Notes: generated by a model from the sequence alone, not told the origin. A stretch of DNA of 64,000 nt from JBJSXJ01 sp044235425 (GCA_044235425.1 JBIIHW010000027.1:16543-80542); one strand, 5' to 3'. Shown: positions 26,173 through 35,933, numbered from the stretch's first letter. Program-made: numbers and translations.

Positions 26173-29100
26173 GAATAACGGCCGCCGAATCGCCGTCGTC
26201 GCCATCTGAATTGTCATCCTGATCGTCGTCGGAGATTTCGCAGGCGTTGGCATCGCGGGCTGATATTGGTCCTGCGTCGTGACCATGGATCACGACATTC
26301 TCTTCATACGAGACGTCTGCTGGATCAAAGTCGTGACGATGCAGCTGGTTAGGCTTTACCAGTGAAATGATGCCGCGTCGACCGGCAGAACCACGAGTAG
26401 GCGGTGGTGGAGGCAGTGGGCGCTCGGTTTCGGCCAGCGGAATCACCTGCGAGTGCCCCTCGGCAATCGTTTCTTCGATCTCGGCGATCGCGTCGGCTTT
26501 CGTGGAAAGTGCGTTGCCGACCGGTGGCTTAACTGCCGTGCCAGGCGTCGGCTTAGCGTGTGCGGTCGGGGTGGGCGACGAGCTTGATGTTCCCATGGCC
26601 GTGGGAGCGGTAACCGTCGACTGGGCTGGTGAACTAGAGAGGGATGTCGATGAAGTAGCGGGAGTCGAAGCAGGAGTTACGGGAGCCGCTTCGACACCTT
26701 GCTGCTGCATTCGCTCCCAATCCTCAACACTCCACAGGACCTCACGAGCCTGCATGCCAGCATATTGACCGACAACCCCATCTTCAGCCATGAAGTCGAT
26801 TAGTCGTGCCGCTCGACCGTAGCCGATACCGAGCGCTCGCTGCAGCAGCGAAACGCTACCGCGCCCTTCACGCACCACGACATCAATTGCCGACTCATAT
26901 AGTTCGTCGCGCTTCTTGAGCTTGGTCATGAGGTCGCCGTCATCACCATCTTTAACCTTGATGTTGACCAGCTCACTGACGAAGTTTTGTGGACGTCCAT
27001 GACTGCACGTATCGACCACTCGATTAATTTCATCATCACCCAGGTAGGTGCCCTGTCCACGCAGGAGAGTGCTGGTACCGGGCCACAAAAAGAGCATATC
27101 GCCATTGCCCAGCAGTTTGTCAGCGCCCATTTCATCCAGCACCACTCGACTATCCACACGGCTGGCAACCTGGAACGAAATTCGAGCGGGCAAGTTGGAC
27201 TTAATCAGGCCCGTAATCACATCCACCGTGGGTTTTTGGGTGGCCAGAATCAAGTGAATTCCGACCGCGCGACTCTTCTGCGCCAAACGAATAATATGCT
27301 GCTCAACTTCCTTACCGGCCGTCATCATCATGTCGGCGATTTCGTCGGCCACGATGACTATGCAAGGCAGTTGCCGTGGTATCGCTTTTCGTGCGTCCTC
27401 ATCTTCCGGCTGTAAACGCTGCAGCAGTGCGGCTTCACCGAGTTGGTTGTAATCGGCGACGTGACGCACGCCAGCCCGAGCCAGCAGCGAATATCGCTCT
27501 TCCATCTTTTCGACAGCCCAGGCCAAAATCGCCTCCGCCTTCCGCATATCGGTCACCACCGGATGCATCAGATGCGGCAAGCGACCGTAGCCGCTCAATT
27601 CCACCATCTTCGGATCGATCATGATGAGTCGCACTTCGTCGGGGCGACGTGTCATCAAGATGGAAGTGATAATCGCATTTAAACAGACGCTTTTACCCGT
27701 GCCCGTTCGACCAGCGATCAACAGGTGAGGCAACGTGGCCAAATCGACGGCGAGTGGCCGACCGGAAACGTCTTTGCCCAGGAAGAGCGGAATGCGCATC
27801 TTCCGCACCTTGCCGTTCGACTCCTCGATTACTTCGCGGAGTCGCACGACTTGTCGAGCTTCATTGGGGACTTCAATTCCAACCGTGTTTTTTCCCGGTA
27901 TCGGCGCGACGATACGTACACTAGGAACTCGCAGCGCGATCGCCAAGTCGTCGGCGAGAGCGGTGATTTTCGCGAGCCTCAGCCCCGCTTCCAGTTCCAC
28001 CTCATACTGTGCGATCACCGGACCGGTTTCAATTTCGACCACGCGAACATTGAGCCCGAAATCGGTGAAGGTCTTCTCGAGGATCTTGGCTTTGCGTCGC
28101 ACCTCTGTTTCCAACACCGTCCAGTTTAGATCTTCGCCCTTCACCAGGAGCTCAATCGAAGGCAGCTCATAATCATCGAGCGTGGCTTCGGGAGCCTGTT
28201 CCAATTCGGCCATGATTTCCGCCCGCGCCGTCGAGCGGTCTGCCTGTTTCTTGACATTCACGCCAGGGGGCGGCTTCTCTACCGTGCGACGTATGCGCCC
28301 GGTGTCTTTGTTTCCGCCAGAACCTGCGACGCTAGCATCCTGGTCGCTCGACTCTGCCTCCTCGTCAGCCGGTTCATTCCAGATACCGACCGCTCGCGGC
28401 TCACGATCATCGTCTTTTGTTGCGGGTCGAATTCTTAGCGTGGTGGGTTCATGATCATCTGCCAGCGGACCGATCATCGCTTGAGAATCGTCGGCGGAGC
28501 CGCTTGCGTCGCGATTCACGTCGTTCTTCCCATCACCTGGACGCACGCGGATCGGCAAAATCGCTGGTTCATCTTCGTCGACGACTTGGGTCGATTTCAC
28601 GGCTCGTTTGCCGGTGCTCACAGCCGTCTCTTCGGTAACCTTCTCCGTCTCACCGGCACGTCCACCGCGCCCTTTGACGCGGACAGCTCCATCCGCTGCA
28701 GGGGCCGCTCCCCGATTGACTGAAAAGGTCGCCGGTCCGCCGGCAAGTGCTTCATTGCCTCGTCCGAGCGACCAAGTAGCGCTCGCCAGTTGCTGTCCAC
28801 TGTACGCAAGCCACAAGATACCATCAAAGAGCAGGCGAACAGCTTTCATGACGAGATAGTCCGAGCAGAGTAGCAGTCCACCCAACGTGATACCAACTGC
28901 CAGAATCAGACTGCCCATGAAGGCGAAATGATGCTGCAGTAAACTGGCCCCCAGCGCGCCGATCGTTCCGCCCGATCCCATCATGGGTCCAGGCGACCAG
29001 TTCGGTAACATCATGGCTGACAAAGCTGTGATTCCCACCACCGAGACCAGCCATCCGGTCCAGCGCAACAGCGGCAAGTCGATTCGTGAGCGTGTGAGGA

Positions 29101-29386
29101 GAGCCATCGCTAAGAGCACCAGCGATGACAGCACGTAGTAAGCCCCAATTCCCAATTGCGTAAACAGCAGATTGGCGAGTGTCGCACCCCAGCTGCCACA
29201 GGAGTTATTCACCTGAGTCCGTGGCGGATATTCGATCGCATCTGCTGGAAAAATCCATGATAAAAGACTGATACCGTTGGCCGGGTCTTCGGGGCGATAC
29301 GTGAACAGCGCAGCAGCTAAGAAGACTGCCAGGGCCAGAAACCCGACAGCTAAAACGGGCCGATAGATGGATCGATTCTCTGACAT
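26159..29386 (-). CDS. ftsK: DNA translocase FtsK/SpoIIIE with extended C-terminal tail
   Basis: FtsK pumps chromosomal DNA across the closing septum and helps resolve dimers. The product (about 1075 residues from ATG 29386) has four or five N-terminal membrane segments. A charged, low-complexity linker of about 200 residues follows. The motor has Walker A IAGRTGTGKSVCLNAII, Walker B LPCIVIVADEIADMMM and the segment KPTVDVITGLIKSNLPARIS. Next comes a winged-helix gamma domain (LLQRALGIGYGRAARLIDFM), which reads KOPS-type sequences. Unusually, about 165 more residues follow gamma: a Thr/Ser/Pro-rich stretch and an acidic end (SDDDQDDNSDGDDGD). An upstream in-frame ATG at 29437 would add 17 residues. 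The 3' end overlaps the cytochrome gene by 14 bp. Confidence 0.95.
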   Translation of the reverse strand: MSENRSIYRPVLAVGFLALAVFLAAALFTYRPEDPANGISLLSWIFPADAIEYPPRTQVNNSCGSWGATLANLLFTQLGIGAYYVLSSLVLLAMALLTRSRIDLPLLRWTGWLVSVVGITALSAMMLPNWSPGPMMGSGGTIGALGASLLQHHFAFMGSLILAVGITLGGLLLCSDYLVMKAVRLLFDGILWLAYSGQQLASATWSLGRGNEALAGGPATFSVNRGAAPAADGAVRVKGRGGRAGETEKVTEETAVSTGKRAVKSTQVVDEDEPAILPIRVRPGDGKNDVNRDASGSADDSQAMIGPLADDHEPTTLRIRPATKDDDREPRAVGIWNEPADEEAESSDQDASVAGSGGNKDTGRIRRTVEKPPPGVNVKKQADRSTARAEIMAELEQAPEATLDDYELPSIELLVKGEDLNWTVLETEVRRKAKILEKTFTDFGLNVRVVEIETGPVIAQYEVELEAGLRLAKITALADDLAIALRVPSVRIVAPIPGKNTVGIEVPNEARQVVRLREVIEESNGKVRKMRIPLFLGKDVSGRPLAVDLATLPHLLIAGRTGTGKSVCLNAIITSILMTRRPDEVRLIMIDPKMVELSGYGRLPHLMHPVVTDMRKAEAILAWAVEKMEERYSLLARAGVRHVADYNQLGEAALLQRLQPEDEDARKAIPRQLPCIVIVADEIADMMMTAGKEVEQHIIRLAQKSRAVGIHLILATQKPTVDVITGLIKSNLPARISFQVASRVDSRVVLDEMGADKLLGNGDMLFLWPGTSTLLRGQGTYLGDDEINRVVDTCSHGRPQNFVSELVNIKVKDGDDGDLMTKLKKRDELYESAIDVVVREGRGSVSLLQRALGIGYGRAARLIDFMAEDGVVGQYAGMQAREVLWSVEDWERMQQQGVEAAPVTPASTPATSSTSLSSSPAQSTVTAPTAMGTSSSSPTPTAHAKPTPGTAVKPPVGNALSTKADAIAEIEETIAEGHSQVIPLAETERPLPPPPPTRGSAGRRGIISLVKPNQLHRHDFDPADVSYEENVVIHGHDAGPISARDANACEISDDDQDDNSDGDDGDSAAVIPIKT

Positions 29387-29578
29387 TTGCGAACGGACCG
29401 ACTGACTCGGGCCAGCGACAATTCCGGGTGCCGGCAATCCGTGGGAATGGGTATCCCGCTAAAACGATTCCGTCGCTCACCGGTCTGTCATCGGCGAATT
29501 CTACAGCAGAATTACGCCGAATTCCGCGCGCTCATCCTGTTCGGCATGACCGCTACAGGTTCACAAGTGGTACATGCT

Positions 29579-30292
29579 TCACATCACCCGCCCACGAATC
29601 TGCTGCAACATCTGCTCGACCCAAAGTCGCTGCTGAGACTGGAGCGAGGGCAGGGGATGAAAGAACTTGTTCGTGGTCCCCGCCTTGGCTAATCCATACC
29701 GGGTCTCACGCCCTCGAATCGCTCGCTCGCAGCGGTCAATGAGCGGATTAAGCGCATCACTCACTCCCCAAGCGCGCACAATGGGCAAATGGAGATGGGA
29801 CGTCAGGCGACGTGCTAATTCGACTTTGCGCCGAGCGGCAAACAAAGTGTGAACATCAAAGCCATGCTCTGCTTCCAGCTGCTGAAACTCACGAAAAAAC
29901 TGCACACTTTTGGTGCAACGTAGATCCGACAAGTTGAGTACTCGGACATGCTGCCAGCCCAACTGCCGCATCACGCGCAACACTTGATACTGAGTGGTAT
30001 CGGGCCGAGTGGGAACGAGATGGGTTGTCAGCCGATCCATCGCCTCAACCTTTACCAGCTGATCAACGGGCAGCAGCGGCCGCGACGAACCGGGATTCAT
30101 CATGATGACAATCGCATCCGGTCGCAGCTGCGAAATCTTATCCGCCACCTTGGGAACAAGTTGGTGAGCAATTAGCTCCAGCACACTGCGACACTCGATC
30201 CGTACGGCTGCACTGACTTTCACCGAATAGAAGTGACCATAGACAGCATACTGCTTTTTCAGCTCAGCTGCCGGTACAAATGCGATCGTCAT
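29579..30292 (-). CDS. DUF1643-like protein coupled to the cmk fusion gene
   Basis: A 237-residue protein starting at ATG 30292 (a longer in-frame start at 30334 would run into the upstream gene). The start overlaps the stop of the cmk fusion as ATGA, so translation is coupled. The segment RPDAIVIMMNPGSSRPL, then QYQVLRVMRQLGWQHVRVLN and LSDLRCTK, resembles the DUF1643 pattern (a MxNPS motif, then a strand-helix with NL). LPIVRAWGVSDALNPLID fits the later WG segment. The family is uncharacterised; some members lie with mobile or restriction-type genes. No membrane segment or signal is visible. The assignment is a motif impression and moderately uncertain; the gene itself is well supported. 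Confidence 0.6.
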   Translation of the reverse strand: MTIAFVPAAELKKQYAVYGHFYSVKVSAAVRIECRSVLELIAHQLVPKVADKISQLRPDAIVIMMNPGSSRPLLPVDQLVKVEAMDRLTTHLVPTRPDTTQYQVLRVMRQLGWQHVRVLNLSDLRCTKSVQFFREFQQLEAEHGFDVHTLFAARRKVELARRLTSHLHLPIVRAWGVSDALNPLIDRCERAIRGRETRYGLAKAGTTNKFFHPLPSLQSQQRLWVEQMLQQIRGRVM

Positions 30293-31776
30293 CGGCCACC
30301 AAAACAGCGTTGATACTCGTCCACTTCCGCGCACAGCTGCTGCCGTCGTAATTCACTTACATGTGCGGCTGAGAACGACGATTTCGCTAACTGCACGAGC
30401 TGCGATTCGGTGAGGCCCAGCTGTTCCTGACAGGCCCATAGGTGGTCCACCATGCATCCATCATAGTCCTCCAGAACTTCTCGATTAACGGCCGGCCGCA
30501 TGCGGCTGAGCGCCTGGCGAACAAAATGTGCGGGACCGTCCGCCGTAGTATGCTGAATCAAACTGAAGCCCAGCTGTTGCGCGGCGGCCAATAGGTCCTC
30601 AAAGCCACTCGACTGCTGGCCACCATCTCGGAGATCCAATCCCACACCAGCAAGCCGGGTGCGATACGGACGCCAGGTGGCCATCAGCTTGCGGGCGGAT
30701 TCTACTGGCTGGTGATGCTGCAAGCAGGGGACGAGTGCGGTCGTAATCCCCCACGTTCGCTGCGCTCGATCGATGGCTGCCATCACACCGTAGAAGACCG
30801 TCGCAAATGGCACCCCGCAAGCTGCATGTCTGTGCGCATCAACATACAAGTCCACATGGCGTACACCTTGTCCCGCGACTCGCTCAAAATAACTGCTCGC
30901 CAGTTTGCAGAAATCGCGTTCCGTTCGTAGTAACTCGGGTGACAACGTATTTTCCAGTTGCACGTGCAATTCCGCCTTCGGGAGCCGCCAGAGGAATGCG
31001 CGTCGAGTGCTCAGCGCATCTGCTTTCATCTCCGCACTCACCTGGCCGGCGGGCGCCCACTTCACAGCAGGCTGCGTTACTGCAGCCGAATTGCCGTTTG
31101 TCACCAGTGACTCCAGAGTGACAATCTCCCGCTGACGTCGTCGCACCATCTGCTCCAGCCGCAACTCCACATCGGCCAGCGTAAGTCCATCCGTCCGCAG
31201 ATGCAGTGCGTCGGCGGCTGGCTTTAGCGGCCCCACTTCTCGCGCGGCATCACTCGCATCCCGCGCGTGCTGCTGAGCGAGTAAATCCGCCAGATCCACC
31301 TCTTCACCACGCTGCCGCAAATCAAGCCAGCGGCGCCGAGCGCGCTCCTCGGGACTCGCGGTTAAAAAAATCTTGAGTTCCGCCTGAGGAAATACCACCG
31401 TGCCTTGATCGCGTCCCTCGGTCACCAGATTGGTATCGCGCCCCAGCGCCCGCTGACGCTCGACGAGCCACTGCCTGACCCCAGGATTGTTCGCCGCATA
31501 CCGCACCAGCTGAGAGATTTCGTTCGTGCGAATTTCCACGGACACATCTTGTCCATTGAGTAACGTGCGATGATCTTGAAAGGTGATCGTTTGGGCAGTG
31601 GCCAGACTCACCAGCCGCTCGTCGTTATTCCAATCATGGCCCATTCGTTTTGCCGCCAGCGTCACAGCTCGATACATCGCTCCGGTATCGAGAAACTGAA
31701 ACCCCACTCGGTACGCTAATCGCTGCGCGACACTGCTCTTGCCAGCACCGGCAGGTCCATCGATCGTTACGATCAC
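30289..31776 (-). CDS. cmk: CMP kinase fused to a degenerate adenosine-deaminase-like domain
   Basis: Residues 1-218 are a complete cytidylate kinase, which phosphorylates CMP and dCMP. They include VTIDGPAGAGKSSVAQRLA (P-loop 7-15), FLDTGAMYRAVTL, EGRDQGTVVFPQAELKIFLT, and ERARRRWLDL. After a linker (219-262), residues 264-495 resemble adenosine deaminase: RLPKAELHVQLENTLSPELL matches the ADA N-terminal strand, TWGITTALVPCLQHHQPVES the middle, and LGLTESQLVQLAKSSFSAAH the C-terminal helix. Yet the zinc HxH is HVQ (H271, Q273), HAGE reads HTTAD, and the HG...SLNTDDP half is missing. Deaminase activity is therefore very unlikely. GTG 31776 is preceded by GGAGGAGG at proper spacing. The frame is uninterrupted, and the next gene overlaps as ATGA. 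Confidence 0.9.
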   Translation of the reverse strand: MIVTIDGPAGAGKSSVAQRLAYRVGFQFLDTGAMYRAVTLAAKRMGHDWNNDERLVSLATAQTITFQDHRTLLNGQDVSVEIRTNEISQLVRYAANNPGVRQWLVERQRALGRDTNLVTEGRDQGTVVFPQAELKIFLTASPEERARRRWLDLRQRGEEVDLADLLAQQHARDASDAAREVGPLKPAADALHLRTDGLTLADVELRLEQMVRRRQREIVTLESLVTNGNSAAVTQPAVKWAPAGQVSAEMKADALSTRRAFLWRLPKAELHVQLENTLSPELLRTERDFCKLASSYFERVAGQGVRHVDLYVDAHRHAACGVPFATVFYGVMAAIDRAQRTWGITTALVPCLQHHQPVESARKLMATWRPYRTRLAGVGLDLRDGGQQSSGFEDLLAAAQQLGFSLIQHTTADGPAHFVRQALSRMRPAVNREVLEDYDGCMVDHLWACQEQLGLTESQLVQLAKSSFSAAHVSELRRQQLCAEVDEYQRCFGGR

Positions 31777-31910
31777 GCTTACCCTCCTCCATTTATCGGC
31801 AGCTTCAACTGGTCGATCACTTCCACCAGGGTTCGGCTAAAACACGTTCATCGATGGTACAGGCAAAAAAGGGGCAGTCAGAAAAAAAGAAAGTCAGAAA
31901 AAGGATGTCG

Positions 31911-33209
31911 TCAAAAAAAGGTTCGAATCCCCTCGATCACATCGTACTGTTCGTTGATAACGGCGAGGAACTGCCAGCGATCGAAGGTCGTGCAGGGGTG
32001 CGATATGCCACAACCAATTAAATCGCCGACAGCCAACGAGGAATGAGCGGGGATATCCAGCAGGGCATGCTGATCATTTAATCCGATGACACGATGACCA
32101 GCCTCGATGGGCCGCGGCGTGTTATCTCGATCGACACGAAAATGATAGAGCGGCTGCGGGAGATCGGCGTCAAACGACACGTCCCGTTTGCCCATCGTGA
32201 GAATCGCACGAGTTGGCTCCGGTCGAGACTGCACGCGCGACCAGACTTCCAGTGCCGCTTGCAAACCGGGTCCGCTGCGAGCAGCCCGCGAGTCACGAGC
32301 CAGCAGATCTTGATAGAGTCGGTCGAGGACGGCGGAGTCGTGTGTGAGGTAGCAGCCACTGCGCACCACCACGCGAGCGTCAGGGCCAAGCTGCGCGGCT
32401 GCGATGCCGCTAGCGACCAAGTCAAAGTAGGATGACCCACCGGCCGTGATCAAGAACGGACCTGGTGCAAACAGCTGCGCCTCCCGCGCGCGACGCGCGA
32501 GTTCCACCAGCTGCTGCAGATAGTCGGTCACCTGTCGCTCGCGCTCCGCCGGAGTGTCTGCCGAGATAACTCCCTCGAAGCCTTCGACACCAGCGAGCTG
32601 CAATCGTGGCTGTGCTTGCTGCACGACTCGGGCCAGGTCAAGCGCCGCATCGATCCCGCGCACTCCCGCTCGTTTATTGGGCACACCAAGTTCCACCAAC
32701 AGGTTCAGCGGCCGCCGACACCCCTGCTGTTCCGCCACGCGATTCAGTAACTCCACGCCCGCCACCGAATCGACCAAACAAAAAAATTCGAACTGCTCAT
32801 CTCGCTGCAACTCATCGAGCACGTATCGAATGGAAACGGGACAGACGAGTTGATTGGCGAGCAGGATACGAGACACGCCAAATTCGCGAGCGACACGCAC
32901 TTGCTGCATGGTCGCGAGCGTGATGCCCCAGGCTCCGTCGGCTAGTTGCCGTGCAAAGAGCTGCGGGGCCATCGTCGTTTTGCCATGAGGACAAAACAGA
33001 GCGCCGTTGGCGGCCAAGAATTCACGCATCCAGCGACTGTTGTGCTGTAAGACGGAATCGCGCAGGATGGCCTGTGGGAAGGGCAACTCACCGCGCAATA
33101 GATTCCAGCGCTGCTGCCCAACCGCTCCCCACGTCAGCCCGCGCACACCGGGCGGAAAGCCTTTGATGCGACCATCCAGCGGACTATCCAGCAGCGTCTG
33201 CAAATTCAC
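31911..33209 (-). CDS. PLP-dependent D-threonine aldolase / D-serine dehydratase-like protein
   Basis: A 432-residue alanine-racemase-fold enzyme. The PLP lysine lies in LFCPHGKTTMAPQLFARQL. The barrel continues with WGITLATMQQVRVAREFGVS, LLANQLVCPVSIRYVLDEL and LLVELGVPNKRAGVRG. The C-terminal domain ends HALLDIPAHSSLAVGDLIGC and GISHPCTTFDRW, where the HxC pair is the metal site seen in the DSD1/D-threonine aldolase family. A likely reaction is retro-aldol cleavage or dehydration of a D-beta-hydroxy amino acid; the exact substrate is not determinable. ATG 33209 lies 7 bp after the acnA stop (both minus strand), so the two are probably cotranscribed. The 3' end is a short A-rich run. Confidence 0.85.
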   Translation of the reverse strand: MNLQTLLDSPLDGRIKGFPPGVRGLTWGAVGQQRWNLLRGELPFPQAILRDSVLQHNSRWMREFLAANGALFCPHGKTTMAPQLFARQLADGAWGITLATMQQVRVAREFGVSRILLANQLVCPVSIRYVLDELQRDEQFEFFCLVDSVAGVELLNRVAEQQGCRRPLNLLVELGVPNKRAGVRGIDAALDLARVVQQAQPRLQLAGVEGFEGVISADTPAERERQVTDYLQQLVELARRAREAQLFAPGPFLITAGGSSYFDLVASGIAAAQLGPDARVVVRSGCYLTHDSAVLDRLYQDLLARDSRAARSGPGLQAALEVWSRVQSRPEPTRAILTMGKRDVSFDADLPQPLYHFRVDRDNTPRPIEAGHRVIGLNDQHALLDIPAHSSLAVGDLIGCGISHPCTTFDRWQFLAVINEQYDVIEGIRTFF

Positions 33210-33215
33210 GTCGGG

Positions 33216-35933
33216 TTACCCCAACAGCTTTCGGAGCACCGTGTGCAGAATCCCACCATTGCGGTAGTAATCCATTTCCACTGGAGTATCGATCCGCACC
33301 GTCGCCGCGAACGTCTTGCGAGTCCCGTCGGCGGAGATCGCTTCGACCGTCACCGTGGAACGTGGCTGCAACTGATCATCCAGGCCCACGATGTCGAAGA
33401 CCTCCGTGCCGTCCAATCCGAGTGACTGAGCCGTTTGGCCAGCTGGGAACTCCAGCGGCAAAACTCCCATGCCAACCAGATTGCTACGATGAATTCGCTC
33501 ATAACTCACCGCAATCACCGCTCTCACACCCAGCAGATACGTTCCCTTGGCGGCCCAATCGCGGCTGCTACCAGTGCCATACTCGGCACCGGCAAGTATC
33601 ACCAGCGGTGTACCCGTAGCTTGGTACTTCATCGAAGCGTCGTAAATCGACATCACTTCGCCCGTTGGCAAGTAGCGAGTCACGCCACCCTCCGTACCGG
33701 GCGCTACCTGGTTGCGAATGCGGATATTGGCGAACGTACCTCGCACCATCACACGATCATTTCCGCGTCGAGCTCCGTAGCTGTTGAAGTCCGCCGGTGG
33801 CACTCCATGGTTAATCAGAAACTGCCCCGCCGGACTCGTTTTGCCGATCGAACCAGCAGGTGAAATGTGATCCGTCGTGACCGAATCACCCAGCAGCGCG
33901 AGCACTCGTGCTCCGCGGAGCGGCTGAATCGACGGCACCTCACGAGTTAGATTCACCAGGAACGGAGGCTCTTGAATATAAGTGCTCTTGTCATCCCACT
34001 GATACAGCTCACCTTCCGCCACGGCAATCGCGTTCCACTGCTGATTGGCATCGAACGCATGCGTGTACTGATTCACGAACATCTCTGGCTGCACACTCGT
34101 GGCGATCGCCGCATCCACTTCCGCTCGCGTCGGCCAAATATCGCGCAAAAATACCGGCTGACCATCACTTCCCGTCCCCAGCGGCTCCGTCGCCAAATCC
34201 AGATCCGTGGAGCCGGCCAGCGCATACGCCACTACCAGCGGAGGACTCGCCAAGTAATTCGCTTTCACCAGGGGATTCACGCGCCCTTCGAAGTTACGGT
34301 TTCCGCTCAGCACGGCAGAAGCCACGAGATCAGCTTCCGTAACGACCTTGGCCACCGCATCCGGCAGCGGACCGCTGTTCCCAATGCAGGTCGTACAGCC
34401 ATACCCAACGGTTTGAAAGCCGAGTTGGTTGAGGGCCTCCGTCACACCCGCTTTATCAAAGTAGTCGCTCACCACGCGTGATCCCGGGGCCAGACTCGTT
34501 TTCACATAAGGAGCAACCTTGAGTCCTTTAGCGACTGCTTTCTTGGCCAACAATCCAGCGGCCAACATGACCGATGGATTACTGGTATTCGTGCAACTGG
34601 TAATCGCCGCAATGACCACGGCTCCATGCCCCATCGGTACCGAACGACCACGGTCTTCATAGTTACCCGTGCGTGCCACCGCGGCATCATCGAGCGCAAA
34701 ACCGCGCTTGTTCACGGGCTCGCGCAGAGCTGCACGGAAAGACTTCTTCACATCCGTCAACGGCACTCGATCCTGCGGTCGCTTGGGGCCGGCCAGCGAA
34801 GGCACAATCGTGCTGAGATCCAAACGAACCACCTGCGTGTAGTTGAGGTCTGGAGTGTCATCCGTGCGAAAGAGGCCCTGCGCTTTCATGTAGCGTTCCA
34901 GGAGCTCCACTTCCTGAGCGGTTCTTCCCGTGCGACGTAAAAACTCGAGCGTCTCGGCGTCGACTGGAAAAAAGCCCATCGTCGCACCATACTCCGGTGC
35001 CATGTTCGCGATCGTCGCGCGATCGGCCAGCCGCATCTTCGTCACACCCGGCCCAAAGAACTCGACGAACTTATTCACTACACCCACCTTGCGCAGCATT
35101 TCGGTGATGGTGAGTACCAAGTCAGTGGCCGTAGCTCCTGCCGCCAATTCCCCCGTCAACTCCACCCCCACCACCTCCGGCAGCAGCATGTACAGCGGCT
35201 GGCCGAGCATCGAAGCCTCTGCCTCAATTCCTCCGACGCCCCAGCCCAATACACCTAAACCGTTGATCATGGTCGTGTGACTGTCCGTGCCCACCAGGGT
35301 GTCGGGAACTACCACGGGACCAACCTGATCCTCACGTACAAACACCCCCTTCGCCAGGTACTCCAAGTTCACCTGGTGCACGATACCCACGTTCGGCGGC
35401 ACCACGCGGAAATTGTCGAACGCTCGCTGGCCCCAACGTAAAAATGCGTAACGCTCTCCGTTTCGCTGAAACTCCAGCGAAACGTTTTCGTCCAGTGATG
35501 AGGCCGAACCGAAATGATCGACCTGAACCGAGTGATCAATCACCAGATCAACCGGAATCAACGGATTCACTCGCCCTGGATCACCACCCAAGCGCTTCAT
35601 CGCGGCTCGCATCGCCGCCAAGTCCACAACCGCCGGCACTCCCGTGAAATCCTGCATCACCACGCGAGCCACATGAAACGGAATTTCTACCTTCGCCGGC
35701 TCCGCTGCATTCCAGCCCGCCAGTTGCCGCACATTCTCTTCCGTCACCACATATCCATCGCAATGACGTAAGACCGCCTCCAGCAGAATCCGAATCGAGA
35801 AGGGCAGACGATGAATATCGCCCAGTCCCAGTTCGGCGAGCCTGCCGAGTCGATAATAGCCGAGCGGTCCGCTGCCGCTTTCAAACGTGGCTCGTGCTTG
35901 AAAAGGATCGAATACGGTCGTCGGTGCACTCAT
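33216..35933 (-). CDS. acnA: Aconitate hydratase A
   Basis: Aconitase isomerises citrate and isocitrate in the TCA cycle through a [4Fe-4S] cluster. The 905-residue product has the AcnA/IRP length. Recognisable segments are LPFSIRILLEAVLRHCDGY, VPDTLVGTDSHTTMINGLGV and GWGVGGIEAEASMLGQPLYM. The cluster ligands are a Cys in AAITSCTNTSNPSVM and two in YGCTTCIGNSGPLPD. The swivel-domain region includes GDSVTTDHISPAGSI, YGARRGNDRVMVRGTFANIR and YGTGSSRDWAAKGTYLLGVR. All catalytic and cluster residues appear present. ATG 35933 gives MSAPTTVFDPFQARATFESG, a normal family N-terminus. It is followed after 6 bp by the D-threonine-aldolase-like gene. Confidence 0.97.
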   Translation of the reverse strand: MSAPTTVFDPFQARATFESGSGPLGYYRLGRLAELGLGDIHRLPFSIRILLEAVLRHCDGYVVTEENVRQLAGWNAAEPAKVEIPFHVARVVMQDFTGVPAVVDLAAMRAAMKRLGGDPGRVNPLIPVDLVIDHSVQVDHFGSASSLDENVSLEFQRNGERYAFLRWGQRAFDNFRVVPPNVGIVHQVNLEYLAKGVFVREDQVGPVVVPDTLVGTDSHTTMINGLGVLGWGVGGIEAEASMLGQPLYMLLPEVVGVELTGELAAGATATDLVLTITEMLRKVGVVNKFVEFFGPGVTKMRLADRATIANMAPEYGATMGFFPVDAETLEFLRRTGRTAQEVELLERYMKAQGLFRTDDTPDLNYTQVVRLDLSTIVPSLAGPKRPQDRVPLTDVKKSFRAALREPVNKRGFALDDAAVARTGNYEDRGRSVPMGHGAVVIAAITSCTNTSNPSVMLAAGLLAKKAVAKGLKVAPYVKTSLAPGSRVVSDYFDKAGVTEALNQLGFQTVGYGCTTCIGNSGPLPDAVAKVVTEADLVASAVLSGNRNFEGRVNPLVKANYLASPPLVVAYALAGSTDLDLATEPLGTGSDGQPVFLRDIWPTRAEVDAAIATSVQPEMFVNQYTHAFDANQQWNAIAVAEGELYQWDDKSTYIQEPPFLVNLTREVPSIQPLRGARVLALLGDSVTTDHISPAGSIGKTSPAGQFLINHGVPPADFNSYGARRGNDRVMVRGTFANIRIRNQVAPGTEGGVTRYLPTGEVMSIYDASMKYQATGTPLVILAGAEYGTGSSRDWAAKGTYLLGVRAVIAVSYERIHRSNLVGMGVLPLEFPAGQTAQSLGLDGTEVFDIVGLDDQLQPRSTVTVEAISADGTRKTFAATVRIDTPVEMDYYRNGGILHTVLRKLLG

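Noticed and set aside
30289..31000. Adenosine deaminase activity of the Cmk fusion partner
   Set aside because: The HxH metal motif, the catalytic Glu of HAGE and the Asp-Asp segment are all lost, so I call it only ADA-like in fold.
31911..31940. GGTTCGAATCCCC, resembling a tRNA T-arm
   Set aside because: It is the reverse of the last codons of the D-threonine-aldolase-like gene (VIEGIRTFF), no cloverleaf exists around it, and the coding frame is intact.
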